NCBI RefSeq assembly: GCF_004402235.1
Contig: NZ_SOFS01000043.1
Span: 62,001-126,000 of the forward strand
Direction of reading: 5' to 3'
Source: Cryobacterium glucosi
GTDB lineage: Bacteria; Actinomycetota; Actinomycetes; Actinomycetales; Microbacteriaceae
DNA: 64,000 nt
Shown here one piece after another: positions 27,874 through 36,073 of the stretch. Below the pieces are notes generated by a model. The model did no database searches. It saw only the letters and a program-made list of their open reading frames with translations, and was not told where the DNA came from. The translations under genes were made by a program, and so were the position numbers. The first letter of the stretch is position 1. Each line of letters opens with the position of its first letter.

Positions 27874-28844
27874 CCCCGTTGCGGGTGCTCGTCACCGGGG
27901 CGAGCGGTTTCCTCGGTCGCGCGGTCGCGGCAGAGCTGGTCGCGGCCGGACACGAGGTGAGCTGCTTCCAGCGGCGGCCGTCCGGCGTCGCAGGGGCCAG
28001 GGACCTGCTCGGTTCCGTGACCTCGGCCCGGGACGTGGATCATGCCGTCATCGGCATGGACGCCGTCGTTCACCTCGCGGCCAAGGTCTCCCTCGCGGGC
28101 GACCCGCGCGATTTCGAGGCCGTCAACGTCGGGGGCACCCGCTCCCTGCTCGCCGCGGCCGCGGATGCCGGGGTCTCGCGCTTCGTCTTCGTGTCGTCTC
28201 CCTCTGTGGCCCACGCCGGGACATCCATCGTCGGCAGCGATGCCGGCCCGGCGGATCCCGCTTGTGCCCGCGGCGACTACGCCCGGACCAAGGCCCGCGC
28301 GGAATTGCTCGCGCTCGACGCCGACTCTCCACTCATGCGGGTCGTGGCCGTGCGGCCGCACCTGGTCTGGGGCCCCGGGGACACCCAGCTCGTCGCCCGG
28401 ATCGTCGAGCGGGCCAGGGCGGGGCGCCTTCCCCTGCTCGGGCACGGCGCAGCTCTCATCGACACGACCTACGTGGACAATGCGGCCACGGCGATCAGTG
28501 CAGCCCTCGACCGGGCGCGCGAGGTGCACGGCAACGCCTACGTGATCACCAATGGCGAGCCCCGGCCCGTCGCCGAGCTGCTCGCCGGCATGTGCCGGGC
28601 GGCCGGGGTCCGCCCACCGGCCTGGTCGGTTCCCGCCGCGCTCGCACGCGGCGGCGGCTCCGTGATCGAGGCCGCCTGGCGAGTGCGCCCGGGAGCCGAC
28701 GAGCCCCCGATGACCCGCTTCCTCGCCGAACAGCTCTCGACCGCGCACTGGTTCGACCAACGCCGCACGCGCGCCGACCTGCACTGGACCCCCCAGGTGA
28801 CCCTCGACGAGGGCTTCCGTCGCCTCGCCGCCGCATACACCTAG
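27870..28844 (+). CDS. oleD: 2-alkyl-3-oxoalkanoate reductase of olefin biosynthesis
   Basis: NADPH-dependent reductase turning the OleA beta-keto acid into the beta-hydroxy acid used by OleC. 324 residues of the 3-beta-hydroxysteroid dehydrogenase-like extended SDR group: VLVTGASGFLGRAV at the N-terminus and DYARTKARAE (YxxxK, about 137-141). GTG at 27870 was chosen because it forms a 4-bp GTGA overlap with the oleBC stop. Last gene of the operon; a half copy of the palindrome family (CCGCTTTCGCGG) follows at 28849-28860. Confidence 0.9.
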   Translation: MTPLRVLVTGASGFLGRAVAAELVAAGHEVSCFQRRPSGVAGARDLLGSVTSARDVDHAVIGMDAVVHLAAKVSLAGDPRDFEAVNVGGTRSLLAAAADAGVSRFVFVSSPSVAHAGTSIVGSDAGPADPACARGDYARTKARAELLALDADSPLMRVVAVRPHLVWGPGDTQLVARIVERARAGRLPLLGHGAALIDTTYVDNAATAISAALDRAREVHGNAYVITNGEPRPVAELLAGMCRAAGVRPPAWSVPAALARGGGSVIEAAWRVRPGADEPPMTRFLAEQLSTAHWFDQRRTRADLHWTPQVTLDEGFRRLAAAYT

Positions 28845-28889
28845 CTCCCCGCTTTCGCGGCTGGGCTGGGCGGGGCGCGTGCGGAGTGA

Positions 28890-29252
28890 TCAGGGGCGGA
28901 TGCCGAGCGCGGCCGAGACGAGCGCGAGCGCGTCGTCCGCGCCGAGGCCGAGCACGCGCATCCGTTCGGCGAAGTCGGCAGCGGCGCGTTGCGCCTGGCG
29001 CAGGGTCGGGTCGCCCGTTGCGGCGATGAAGGAACCCTGGCGGCCGCGGGTCTCGATCACCTCGCCCCGCTCGAGCTCGCGGTAGGCCCTGGCCACCGTG
29101 TTCGGGGCGAGTCCGAGTTCGTCGGCGAGCCGGCGCACGGTCGGCAGCTTGTCTCCGGGCGCCACGGCACCGGTCCGAACGGCCTCGAGCACCTGAAGCC
29201 GCAGTTGCTCGAACGGCGGCGTGGGGGAATGCTCGTCGATGGTCAGCTTCAT
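28890..29252 (-). CDS. GntR family regulator (YtrA-type, short)
   Basis: 120 residues. The winged helix-turn-helix at about 10-75 (PFEQLRLQVLEAVRTGAVAPG, KLPTVRRLADELGLAPNTVARAYRELE) is textbook GntR, followed by only about 45 residues of helical tail, as in the YtrA subgroup. The frame stays open far upstream; ATG at 29252 was chosen because the domain starts there. YtrA regulators usually control a co-transcribed ABC transporter, which is absent. It is convergent with oleD, 45 bp apart. Confidence 0.88.
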   Translation of the reverse strand: MKLTIDEHSPTPPFEQLRLQVLEAVRTGAVAPGDKLPTVRRLADELGLAPNTVARAYRELERGEVIETRGRQGSFIAATGDPTLRQAQRAAADFAERMRVLGLGADDALALVSAALGIRP

Positions 29253-29345
29253 GGTGCCGCACCCGGTTTCCTTGTGTTGGTTATGTACCAAGCTAGCCCG
29301 CAGGGACCCGTGCGCGGAACCGCTCGCTGCGGCATACTCGGTTCC

Positions 29346-29798
29346 ATGAGATTCACGACCGTCCTCGAGCTTTCCGGCAAATCGGCAACGGGCATCCGCG
29401 TTCCCGAGGAGGTCGTCGCGGGCCTCGGCCCCGGCAAGCGCCACGCCATCACGGTCACGATCGGCGGTCATACCTACCGCAGCTCCGTCGCCCCCTACCG
29501 CGGCGCATTCATGATCGCGCTCAGCGCCGAGAACCGTGAACAGGCAGGCGTCGCCGCAGGGGACGAGATCGAGGTCGACGTCGAGCTCGACACCGAATCC
29601 CGGGTGGTCGAGGTGCCCGCAGACTTCGCCGCAGCGCTCGACGAGCAACCGGATGCCCGGGCCGCCTTCACGGCGCTGTCGTACAGCAACCAGCGCGCCC
29701 ACGTCCTCGCGATCGAGAGCGCGAAGACGCCGGAGACCCGCCTGCGCCGGATCGAGGCGGCCCGGTCCGCACTCACGCCGGCCGCACCGACTCCCTAG
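29346..29798 (+). CDS. DUF1905 / YdeI-like (OmpD-associated) domain protein
   Basis: 150 residues. N-terminal beta-barrel domain (FTTVLELSGKSATGIRVPEEV...GKRHAITVTIGGHTYRSSVAPYRGAFMIALS) is DUF1905; the C-terminal helical part (FTALSYSNQRAHVLAIESAKTPETRLRRIE) is the YdeI/OmpD-associated motif. In other bacteria YdeI is linked to resistance to cationic peptides, but function here is unknown. Confidence 0.85.
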   Translation: MRFTTVLELSGKSATGIRVPEEVVAGLGPGKRHAITVTIGGHTYRSSVAPYRGAFMIALSAENREQAGVAAGDEIEVDVELDTESRVVEVPADFAAALDEQPDARAAFTALSYSNQRAHVLAIESAKTPETRLRRIEAARSALTPAAPTP

Positions 29799-29906
29799 CC
29801 TCCGGCCCGCCGTCGATTCCCGGTTCGGGAAGTGCTTTCCACTCAGAGGGCATGACTGACCCCGTGTGGAGCGAGGTCGAACCGGATGGCTCGCTAGGCT
29901 CAGAAG

Positions 29907-30680
29907 GTGACCTGGCCCGCCGACCTCCCCGCCGAACTGGGCGGACTCCTGCCCAGCCTCATCGGGGTGCTGCTGCTGATCGCGGTCGTGACCGCCCTGC
30001 TTCGCGGCTTCCACGTGCCCCGCCCGTACGCACCCGCCCTCGCGATCCTCCGGGGCACCCTCCAGCTCGCGGCGATCAGCCTCATCCTGAGCGGCATCAT
30101 CTCCGATCCGCTCTGGGTCGGAGTCGGGCTCAGCGTGATGTTCATCGCCGCCGTGAGCACGGTCAACCGGCGTCTCGGGGCGACCCGGCAGCACTTCGGC
30201 TGGATCGCCGCAGCGATGGGCCTCGGCATCCTTGCGACACTCATCGTGGTGTTCTCGGTCGGCGCCATCGAATTCTCGCCGCGGTATGTGCTCTCCTACG
30301 GCGGAATCATCATCGGCAACGCGATGTCGATTGCGACCCTGACCGGCCGGCGCTTCGGCGAGGCCGTCACCGAGCACTGGGACGAGGTCGAGGGCTGGAT
30401 GGCGCTCGGGGCGACCCCGCGGCAGTCGACGCTCGACCTGGCGCGCCGCGCCGTCTATTTCGCGATCATCCCCACGACCGACCAGACCAAGACCACGGGC
30501 CTCGTCACCCTGCCCGGAGCGTTCGTCGGCGCGATCTTCGGCGGAGCCTCGCCCCTCGAGGCCGGGCGCTTCCAGATCGTCGTGCTCGCCGGCATCCTCT
30601 GCGCCGGTGCGATCACGGCCGTCACCCTGATCCAGTTCCTCGCGCCGATCCGCATGAAGCCCGCCACGATCCCCACCTAG
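29907..30680 (+). CDS. UPF0014 (FetB-like) ABC-type membrane permease
   Basis: 257 residues with about seven hydrophobic helices. LLRGFHVPRPYAPALAILRGTLQLAAISLIL, GGIIIGNAMSIATLTGRR and LPGAFVGAIFGGASPLEAGRFQ are hallmark segments of the FetB/YbbM family, the membrane half of a putative iron exporter in E. coli. The matching ATPase FetA is not adjacent, so the partner would be encoded elsewhere. GTG at 29907 with a short GAAGG upstream. Confidence 0.85.
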   Translation: MTWPADLPAELGGLLPSLIGVLLLIAVVTALLRGFHVPRPYAPALAILRGTLQLAAISLILSGIISDPLWVGVGLSVMFIAAVSTVNRRLGATRQHFGWIAAAMGLGILATLIVVFSVGAIEFSPRYVLSYGGIIIGNAMSIATLTGRRFGEAVTEHWDEVEGWMALGATPRQSTLDLARRAVYFAIIPTTDQTKTTGLVTLPGAFVGAIFGGASPLEAGRFQIVVLAGILCAGAITAVTLIQFLAPIRMKPATIPT

Positions 30681-30696
30681 TCACCACCGACGAAGA

Positions 30697-30708
30697 CCGC
30701 TCTCGCGG
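30697..30708. repeat. Half copy of the CGCGAGAG palindrome family
   Basis: CCGCTCTCGCGG lies 16 bp after the FetB-like stop and is identical to the right end of palindrome A. The left arm is missing, so this looks like a remnant. A similar half (CCGCTTTCGCGG, matching palindrome D) is at 28849-28860 after oleD. Confidence 0.5.
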
Positions 30709-30720
30709 GCAGCGGCGCGG

Positions 30721-31158
30721 CTACTCGGCGGCGCGGTGGATGAGCCGGGAGAGCACGATCGCGCTGCGGGTGTGGTCGACGTTGGGTGCGAGGCGCACCT
30801 TCTCGAGTGCGGCCTCGAGCCCGGGAATGTCCCGCGCCCTGATGTGTACGATCGCGTCGGCGCTTCCCGTGACGGTTCCTGCGTCGACGACCTCCGGTAC
30901 GCCGGAGAGGATGCGCAGGAGTTCGTCGGGGGCGACGGTCCCTCGGCAGAAGAGCTCGACATATGCCTCGGTGCTCATGCCATCGATCGCGGGGTCGACC
31001 TGGATCGTGAACCCGCGGATGATCCCGTCGGCGACGAGCCGGTCGACCCGGCGCTTGACCGCGGAGGCGGACAGCCCGACGACCGAGCCGATGTCCCCGT
31101 AGCCCGCGCGCGCATTCTGTCTCAGAAGGTCGAGTATGCCGCGGTCGAGGTTGTCCAT
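30721..31158 (-). CDS. Lrp/AsnC family regulator
   Basis: 145 residues: N-terminal helix-turn-helix (LDRGILDLLRQNARAGYGDIG, SASAVKRRVDRL) and C-terminal RAM effector domain (AYVELFCRG...VVDAGTVTGSADAIVHIRARD). Divergent from the guanidino hydrolase and ornithine aminotransferase genes, so an arginine- or ornithine-responsive role is the natural inference. Confidence 0.88.
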   Translation of the reverse strand: MDNLDRGILDLLRQNARAGYGDIGSVVGLSASAVKRRVDRLVADGIIRGFTIQVDPAIDGMSTEAYVELFCRGTVAPDELLRILSGVPEVVDAGTVTGSADAIVHIRARDIPGLEAALEKVRLAPNVDHTRSAIVLSRLIHRAAE

Positions 31159-31433
31159 TCCGAGAGTCTAGGGGGAATTCCGCGCACTGGCGTGGAATTC
31201 CTGCGCATATGCCGACGATCACGCCGATTATGCGCGCATATTGGCGTGCAACGTTGATTCACGCTGTGTGAGAATGAGCACGGCGTCTTTGCGCGGTGCC
31301 GTTCACCCGTTCGTTGTTCACTGTTCGACGTTCACGTTCGACCGCGCGGAGCTCTCATGAGTGACCTGGTCCGCCATCCACCCCGCGTTCCGATTCCGTC
31401 AGTAGCAGACGGAGCGCAGCCGAAGGAGACCTC
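31159..31433. promoter_or_regulatory. Divergent control region with Lrp-type palindromes
   Basis: 275 bp between the Lrp gene and ddaH. Contains two GGAATTCC palindromes 20 bp apart (about 31174 and 31193), GCATATGC near 31205, and a perfect 12-bp palindrome TATGCGCGCATA (31229-31240). The A+T-richer stretch 31170-31270 contrasts with the surroundings. These are reasonable Lrp/AsnC binding sites and promoter material for both genes, though which site matters is not decidable. Confidence 0.6.
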
Positions 31434-32291
31434 ATGACCATCGATCTCGACCCCACAACGACGCCGGAGACCGCGGCCACGGCCCCGGTGCGCACGGCCG
31501 TCAAGCGTACGGTGCTGATGTGCAAGCCCGACTACTTCACCGTCGTCTACCGGATCAACCCGTGGATGGACCCGGCCATCCCGACCGACACGAGCCTCGC
31601 CGTCGCCCAGTGGCAGACCCTCTACGACACCTACATCGGCCTCGGCTTCGACGTGCACCTGGTCGACCCGATCGACGGCCTGCCCGACATGGTCTACGCC
31701 GCCAACGGCGGTTTCGTCATCGACAACATCGCCTACGGCGCCGCGTTCACCTACCCGGAGCGCCAGCCGGAGGGCCCCGCCTACATGGACTGGTTCCGCG
31801 ACAACGGCTTCGACGTCCGCGTGCCCGTCGAGATCAACGAGGGCGAGGGCGACTTCCTGCTCGTCGGAGACGTCATCCTCGCCGGCACCGGCTTCCGCAG
31901 CGCCTCGAACAGCCACGAAGAGGTGTCGGCGATCTACGGCCGCCCGGTGATCACGCTCAACCTCGTCAACCCGAGCTTCTACCACCTCGACACCGCGGTC
32001 GCCGTGCTCGACGACACCAACATCGCCTACCTGCCGAGCGCCTTCGACGAGCAGAGCCTCGCCGTGCTGCGCGAACGCTACCCCGACGCCATCATCGTCA
32101 CCGAGGAGGACGCGGCGATCCTCGGCCTCAACTCCTACTCCGACGGCTACAACGTCGTCATCGCCGCCCGCGCGAAGGACTTCGAGCGCCAGCTCCGCGA
32201 ACGTGGCTACAACCCGATCGGCGTCGACCTCTCCGAGCTCCTGCTCGGCGGCGGCGGCGTCAAGTGCTGCACCCTGGAGCTGCGCCGATGA
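31434..32291 (+). CDS. ddaH: Guanidino-group hydrolase: dimethylargininase or arginine dihydrolase
   Basis: 285 residues of the guanidine-modifying (pentein) superfamily. Catalytic features: LPDMVYAANGGFV (about 83-95), EGEGDFLLVGD (about 137), His in PSFYHLDTAV (about 183), and Cys near the C-terminus in GGGGVKCCTLELRR (about 278). Automatic annotation would say dimethylarginine dimethylaminohydrolase. The Asn in AAN and the 4-bp overlap with rocD suggest that it may instead convert arginine directly to ornithine like the cyanobacterial arginine dihydrolase domain. That second reading is inference. Confidence 0.82.
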   Translation: MTIDLDPTTTPETAATAPVRTAVKRTVLMCKPDYFTVVYRINPWMDPAIPTDTSLAVAQWQTLYDTYIGLGFDVHLVDPIDGLPDMVYAANGGFVIDNIAYGAAFTYPERQPEGPAYMDWFRDNGFDVRVPVEINEGEGDFLLVGDVILAGTGFRSASNSHEEVSAIYGRPVITLNLVNPSFYHLDTAVAVLDDTNIAYLPSAFDEQSLAVLRERYPDAIIVTEEDAAILGLNSYSDGYNVVIAARAKDFERQLRERGYNPIGVDLSELLLGGGGVKCCTLELRR

Positions 32292-33586
32292 GCACCGACA
32301 CGAACATCCGTCCGGACGCGAACCGGGCCGACCAGACGAAGGATGCCGCACTCGGCACGCCGGGACAGGCATCCGCAACGCCCGCCGCCTTCATCGCCCT
32401 CGAAGAGGAGCATGCGGCCCACAACTACCACCCGCTTCCCGTCGTCGTCGCGACCGGCGACGGCGCCTGGGTGACGGATGTCGACGGCAAACGCTACCTG
32501 GACTGCCTCGCGGCGTACTCCGCGGTCAACTTCGGCCACTCGAACCCCGTGCTTCTCGATGCCGCCCGAGCCCAGCTGGGCCGGATCACGCTCACGAGCC
32601 GCGCGTTCCACAACGACCAGCTCGGCCCGTTCGTCACGGCTCTCGCCGAGCTCGCCCACAAGGACATGGTGCTCCCGATGAACACGGGCGCCGAGGCCGT
32701 TGAGTCCGGGATCAAGGTCGCCCGCGCCTGGGGTTACCGCGTGAAGGGCGTCGCGCCGGACCAGGCGAACATCATCGTCGCCGGGGGCAACTTCCACGGC
32801 CGCACCACCACCATCATCAGCTTCTCCGACGACGAGTCGGCCCGCGCCGGCTTCGGCCCGTTCACGCCCGGGTTCCGCACCGTCCCGTTCGGCGACGCCG
32901 CGGCCCTCGAGGCCGCGATCGATGAGAACACGGTCGCCGTGCTGCTCGAACCCATCCAGGGCGAGGCCGGCATCGTCGTGCCGCCCGCCGGGTACCTCCC
33001 CGCTGTGCGCGAGATCACCACGCGCCGCAACGTGCTCTTCATCGCCGATGAGATCCAGTCCGGTCTCGGCCGCACCGGAGCGACCTTCGCGTGCGACCTC
33101 GTCGGCGTCGTGCCCGACCTGTACCTCCTGGGCAAGGCCCTCGGCGGCGGGATCGTGCCCGTCTCTGCGGTCGTCGGCAACCGGGACGTCCTCGGCGTCC
33201 TGCAGCCCGGCGAGCACGGCTCGACCTTCGGTGGCAACCCGCTCGCCGCGGCCGTCGGCCTCGCCGTCGTGCGGATGCTGGCCGAGGGCGAGTACCAGGA
33301 GCGCGCCCGCGTGCTCGGTGCGCACTTGCACGAAGCCCTCAATGGCCTCGTCGGGCGAGGAGTCGTCGCGGTCCGTGGCGCCGGGCTCTGGGCCGGAATC
33401 GACATCGACCCGTCGCTCGCGAGCGGCCGCGCCGTGTGCGAGGCACTCATGGTCCGCGGCGTCCTGGCCAAGGACACCCACGGCTCCACGATCCGGCTCG
33501 CCCCGCCGCTCTGCGTGTCCGAGGCCGACCTCGACTGGGCCGTCGCCCAGCTCGCGGCCGTCCTCGACGGGTTCGCCGTCGCCTAG
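32288..33586 (+). CDS. rocD: Ornithine aminotransferase
   Basis: PLP enzyme converting ornithine and 2-oxoglutarate to glutamate-5-semialdehyde (P5C) and glutamate. 432 residues, class III aminotransferase: MNTGAEAVESGIKVAR, NFHGRTTTIISFS, FIADEIQSGLGRTG, and the PLP lysine in LLGKALGGGIVPVS (about 283). ATG at 32288 overlaps the ddaH stop (ATGA), so the two are translationally coupled. A 30-residue Thr/Asp/Ala-rich N-terminal extension precedes the core. Product P5C can be oxidised by PutA. Confidence 0.93.
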   Translation: MSTDTNIRPDANRADQTKDAALGTPGQASATPAAFIALEEEHAAHNYHPLPVVVATGDGAWVTDVDGKRYLDCLAAYSAVNFGHSNPVLLDAARAQLGRITLTSRAFHNDQLGPFVTALAELAHKDMVLPMNTGAEAVESGIKVARAWGYRVKGVAPDQANIIVAGGNFHGRTTTIISFSDDESARAGFGPFTPGFRTVPFGDAAALEAAIDENTVAVLLEPIQGEAGIVVPPAGYLPAVREITTRRNVLFIADEIQSGLGRTGATFACDLVGVVPDLYLLGKALGGGIVPVSAVVGNRDVLGVLQPGEHGSTFGGNPLAAAVGLAVVRMLAEGEYQERARVLGAHLHEALNGLVGRGVVAVRGAGLWAGIDIDPSLASGRAVCEALMVRGVLAKDTHGSTIRLAPPLCVSEADLDWAVAQLAAVLDGFAVA

Positions 33587-33652
33587 CGTCCGCGTCAGGT
33601 CGGCGCGAACTTCAACGAGTCGGCTCGGCTGAAACGGGCCGTCTCGGCCTCG

Positions 33653-34915
33653 CTAGCTTCGCGTCGCGGTCACGCCCTCCGGCCGGGCGATACGGCTCAG
33701 CCGGGCCAGCTGGGTGACGTGCCCGGGCTCGAGCTCCTCGAGGGACTTCACGCCGAGCAGTCGCATCGTGCGGGTGATCTGCTCCGACAGGATCGCGATC
33801 GCCCGGTCGACGCCGGCCTCGCCGCCGGCCATCAGCCCGTAGAGGTAGGCCCGGCCGACGAGGGTGAACCGTGCGCCGAGGGCCACGGCCGCGACGATGT
33901 CCGCGCCGCTCATGATGCCGGTGTCGAGGTGCACCTCGAGGTCGTTGCCCACCTCGCGGGCCACCTCGGGCAGCAAATGGAACGGGATCGGCGCGCGGTC
34001 GAGCTGGCGACCGCCGTGGTTGGAGAGGATGATCGCGTCGATGCCCATTTCGGCGAGCCTGGCGGCATCCGCCACGTTCTGAACGCCCTTGACGACGACC
34101 TTGCCCGGCCACTGCGCCTTGATCCAGGCGAGGTCTTCGAAGGTGACGGTCGGGTCGAACATGGTGTCGAGCAGTTCGCCGACGGTGCCGCTCCAGCGGT
34201 CGAGGGAGGCGAAGGCGAGCGGCTCGGTCGTGAGGAAGTTGATCCACCACTCCGGGCGCGGCAACGCGTTGACCACGGTGCCCACGGTGAGCTGCGGCGG
34301 GATGGAAAAGCCGTTGCGCTTGTCGCGGAGGCGCGCTCCGGCAACGGGCACGTCGACCGTCACGAGCAGCGTGTCGAAACCGGCCTTGGCGGCCCGGTCG
34401 ACGAGCGCCATCGAACGGTCCCTGTCCTTCCACATGTAGAGCTGGAACCAGTTGCGTCCTGTGGGGTTGGCGGCCTTGACGTCCTCGATAGCGGTCGTGC
34501 CCATCGTGGAGAGCGAGAACGGGATGCCGGCCTTCGCTGCCGCGTGCGCGCCGGCGATCTCGCCCTCGGTCTGCATCATCCGGGTGAACCCGGTCGGTGC
34601 GATCCCGAACGGGAAAGCGACCGGAGCCCCGAGCACGTCCCAGCCCGTCGAGACCGTCGAGACGTCGCGGAGGATGGCGGGGTGGAACTCGATGTCCTCG
34701 AAGGCCTGGCGGGCGCGCGCGAGCGAGATCTCCGCCTCCGCTGCCCCCTCGGTGTAGTCGAAGGCAGCCTTGGGAGTGCGCCGCTTGGCGATCGCGCGCA
34801 GGTCATAGATGGTGAGGGCGCTCTCGAGGCGGCGCTTCTTCGCGTTGAGCTCCGGCACCTTGAACTGCATGAGTGGGGCGAGGTCTTTGATCTTGGGGAT
34901 GCGTCGTTGGACCAT
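33653..34915 (-). CDS. lldD: FMN-dependent L-lactate dehydrogenase (quinone)
   Basis: 420 residues, alpha-hydroxy-acid oxidase family. [57 protein letters not shown], and the FMN/substrate block [15 protein letters not shown] (catalytic His about 297) are present. Closest in style to actinobacterial LldD (for example LldD2 of mycobacteria). Oxidises lactate to pyruvate at the membrane. It follows lldR on the same strand, 86 bp apart. Confidence 0.9.
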   Translation of the reverse strand: MVQRRIPKIKDLAPLMQFKVPELNAKKRRLESALTIYDLRAIAKRRTPKAAFDYTEGAAEAEISLARARQAFEDIEFHPAILRDVSTVSTGWDVLGAPVAFPFGIAPTGFTRMMQTEGEIAGAHAAAKAGIPFSLSTMGTTAIEDVKAANPTGRNWFQLYMWKDRDRSMALVDRAAKAGFDTLLVTVDVPVAGARLRDKRNGFSIPPQLTVGTVVNALPRPEWWINFLTTEPLAFASLDRWSGTVGELLDTMFDPTVTFEDLAWIKAQWPGKVVVKGVQNVADAARLAEMGIDAIILSNHGGRQLDRAPIPFHLLPEVAREVGNDLEVHLDTGIMSGADIVAAVALGARFTLVGRAYLYGLMAGGEAGVDRAIAILSEQITRTMRLLGVKSLEELEPGHVTQLARLSRIARPEGVTATRS

Positions 34916-34989
34916 GGTCAGGATTTCCGTTCTGGGGTTGGGCAGGGCGGGTCGGGGGCTGCGGCGGTCGGGAGATCGGGTGATCGGTG

Positions 34990-35013
34990 GGTCAGGTCAG
35001 GTCAGGTCAGGTC
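34990..35013. repeat. GGTCA pentanucleotide microsatellite
   Basis: Four exact GGTCA units (34990-35009) plus GGTC. On the minus strand it reads TGACC repeated, and the stop codon of lldR (35002-35004) is within it. Because TGA recurs every five bases, all three frames stop inside the tract, so copy-number change would alter only a residue or two of LldR. Confidence 0.9.
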
Positions 35014-35811
35014 GGCTCGGGAGGGGAGCGGCGCCCGGACGGGGTCGGGATCGCGCGGTCCCGCCGTGAGCCGGGTCTCGGCGTAGTACCCGGCGATGTG
35101 GGCCTGGACGGCCCGGCGGGCCGCGGCGGGGTCGGCCGCGCGAATGCACGCGACGATCTCGCGGTGTTCGAGCCTGAGGCGGGCGGATGTCTCCGCCCAC
35201 GACCCGAGCGCGGCAACGCCCGCGCGTGCGTACGCTTCGATCGCACTGCGTAGTCCGGCCATGGTCGCGGTGATGACCTGGTTCCCGGTTGCCTCGGCGA
35301 GGGCGAGGTGGAACTGGGCGTCGAGCGCGAGGAACTCGGACTCGGTCCGGCCCGGCGCATCCATCGCGTCGAGGAGCTGTTCAGCCGGTTCGAGCGACGC
35401 CGGTTCGAGCGACGCTGGGTCGTGCGCCTCGGCGAGTTCTGTGACGACGGCGGCCTCGAGCACGAGCCTGGTCTTCACGACGTCCTCGACCGGGAAGCCC
35501 TGGGCCGCGACCTGCAGCCGCATCAGCGCGGACATCCCGCCGCCGGGAAGCGCCACGATGATCGCCCCCGATGTCGGCCCGGAGCCCGTCGCGGTACGGA
35601 TGAGTCCGAGCACCTCGAGCACCCGGATGGCCTCGCGCACGCTCGACCGGCCGACGCCGAGGGAGGCGGCGAGGGAGCGTTCGGGTGCGAGGCGATCCCC
35701 GGGTCGCAGCCGACCCGAGAGCAACTCGCCCTCGATCGATTCGAGCACGAGTTGCCAGGCCCTGCGCTCGTCGGGGAGTGCGCCCTGCGCGGGCACGGCG
35801 TCAACGGTCAC
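35002..35811 (-). CDS. lldR: FadR-subfamily GntR regulator of lactate oxidation
   Basis: 269 residues. N-terminal winged helix (GELLSGRLRPGDRLAPERSLAASLGVGRSSVREAIRVLE) and C-terminal all-helical FCD effector domain (FHLALAEATGNQVITATMAGL). GTG at 35811 is the start: GAGGAGG precedes it, although the frame is open upstream. A duplicated ASLEP block (about 134-144) reflects a 15-bp internal tandem repeat near 35386-35415. Adjacent lldD and the upstream palindrome indicate a lactate-responsive, autoregulated repressor. Confidence 0.9.
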   Translation of the reverse strand: MTVDAVPAQGALPDERRAWQLVLESIEGELLSGRLRPGDRLAPERSLAASLGVGRSSVREAIRVLEVLGLIRTATGSGPTSGAIIVALPGGGMSALMRLQVAAQGFPVEDVVKTRLVLEAAVVTELAEAHDPASLEPASLEPAEQLLDAMDAPGRTESEFLALDAQFHLALAEATGNQVITATMAGLRSAIEAYARAGVAALGSWAETSARLRLEHREIVACIRAADPAAARRAVQAHIAGYYAETRLTAGPRDPDPVRAPLPSRADLT

Positions 35812-35875
35812 GGGCTCCTCCTCGGCAATGGGGTGGTGTCGGTCGTTGCGGCGGCGGCCGTGAGACGAAGCCGCT

Positions 35876-35888
35876 GTGGTCTGACCAC
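35876..35888. promoter_or_regulatory. FadR/LldR-type operator
   Basis: GTGGTC-T-GACCAC, a perfect 13-bp dyad 65 bp upstream of the lldR start. It contains TGGTCTGACCA, which fits the TGGTNNNACCA pattern known for FadR-subfamily GntR regulators including LldR of corynebacteria. Autoregulation of lldR-lldD is inferred. Confidence 0.82.
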
Positions 35889-35944
35889 ACACTACACGGC
35901 GACGCCTGCCCGGGTCCAGCCCTCTCCCCAACCCGCCCCTCCAA

Positions 35945-36007
35945 CCGCGAGAGTACGAAAATGGCCCCTTCACGTCGTGCGGAGGGGCCATTTTCGTACT
36001 CTCGCGG
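35945..36007. repeat. 63-bp palindrome B (CGCGAGAG family)
   Basis: Perfect 25-bp arms (35945-35969 and 35983-36007) with a 13-nt loop. Unlike the other family members it sits between divergent genes, in the 5' region of the dienelactone-hydrolase gene (start 36074), so it is not a terminator for either annotated gene. Confidence 0.92.
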
Positions 36008-36073
36008 AGTCGAAGGCGCGAACCATTGCGATAGGGTTCCTCCAACCCGAGCACGTCCAGGCCAGGAGGCCCC

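Noticed and set aside
28890-30377. A 495-codon GntR protein
   Set aside because: Only the last 120 codons show the GntR domain; the upstream part is antisense to two real plus-strand genes.
34990-35013. GGTCA repeat as a phase-variation switch for lldR
   Set aside because: TGA recurs in every frame inside the repeat, so slippage only changes the last one or two residues.
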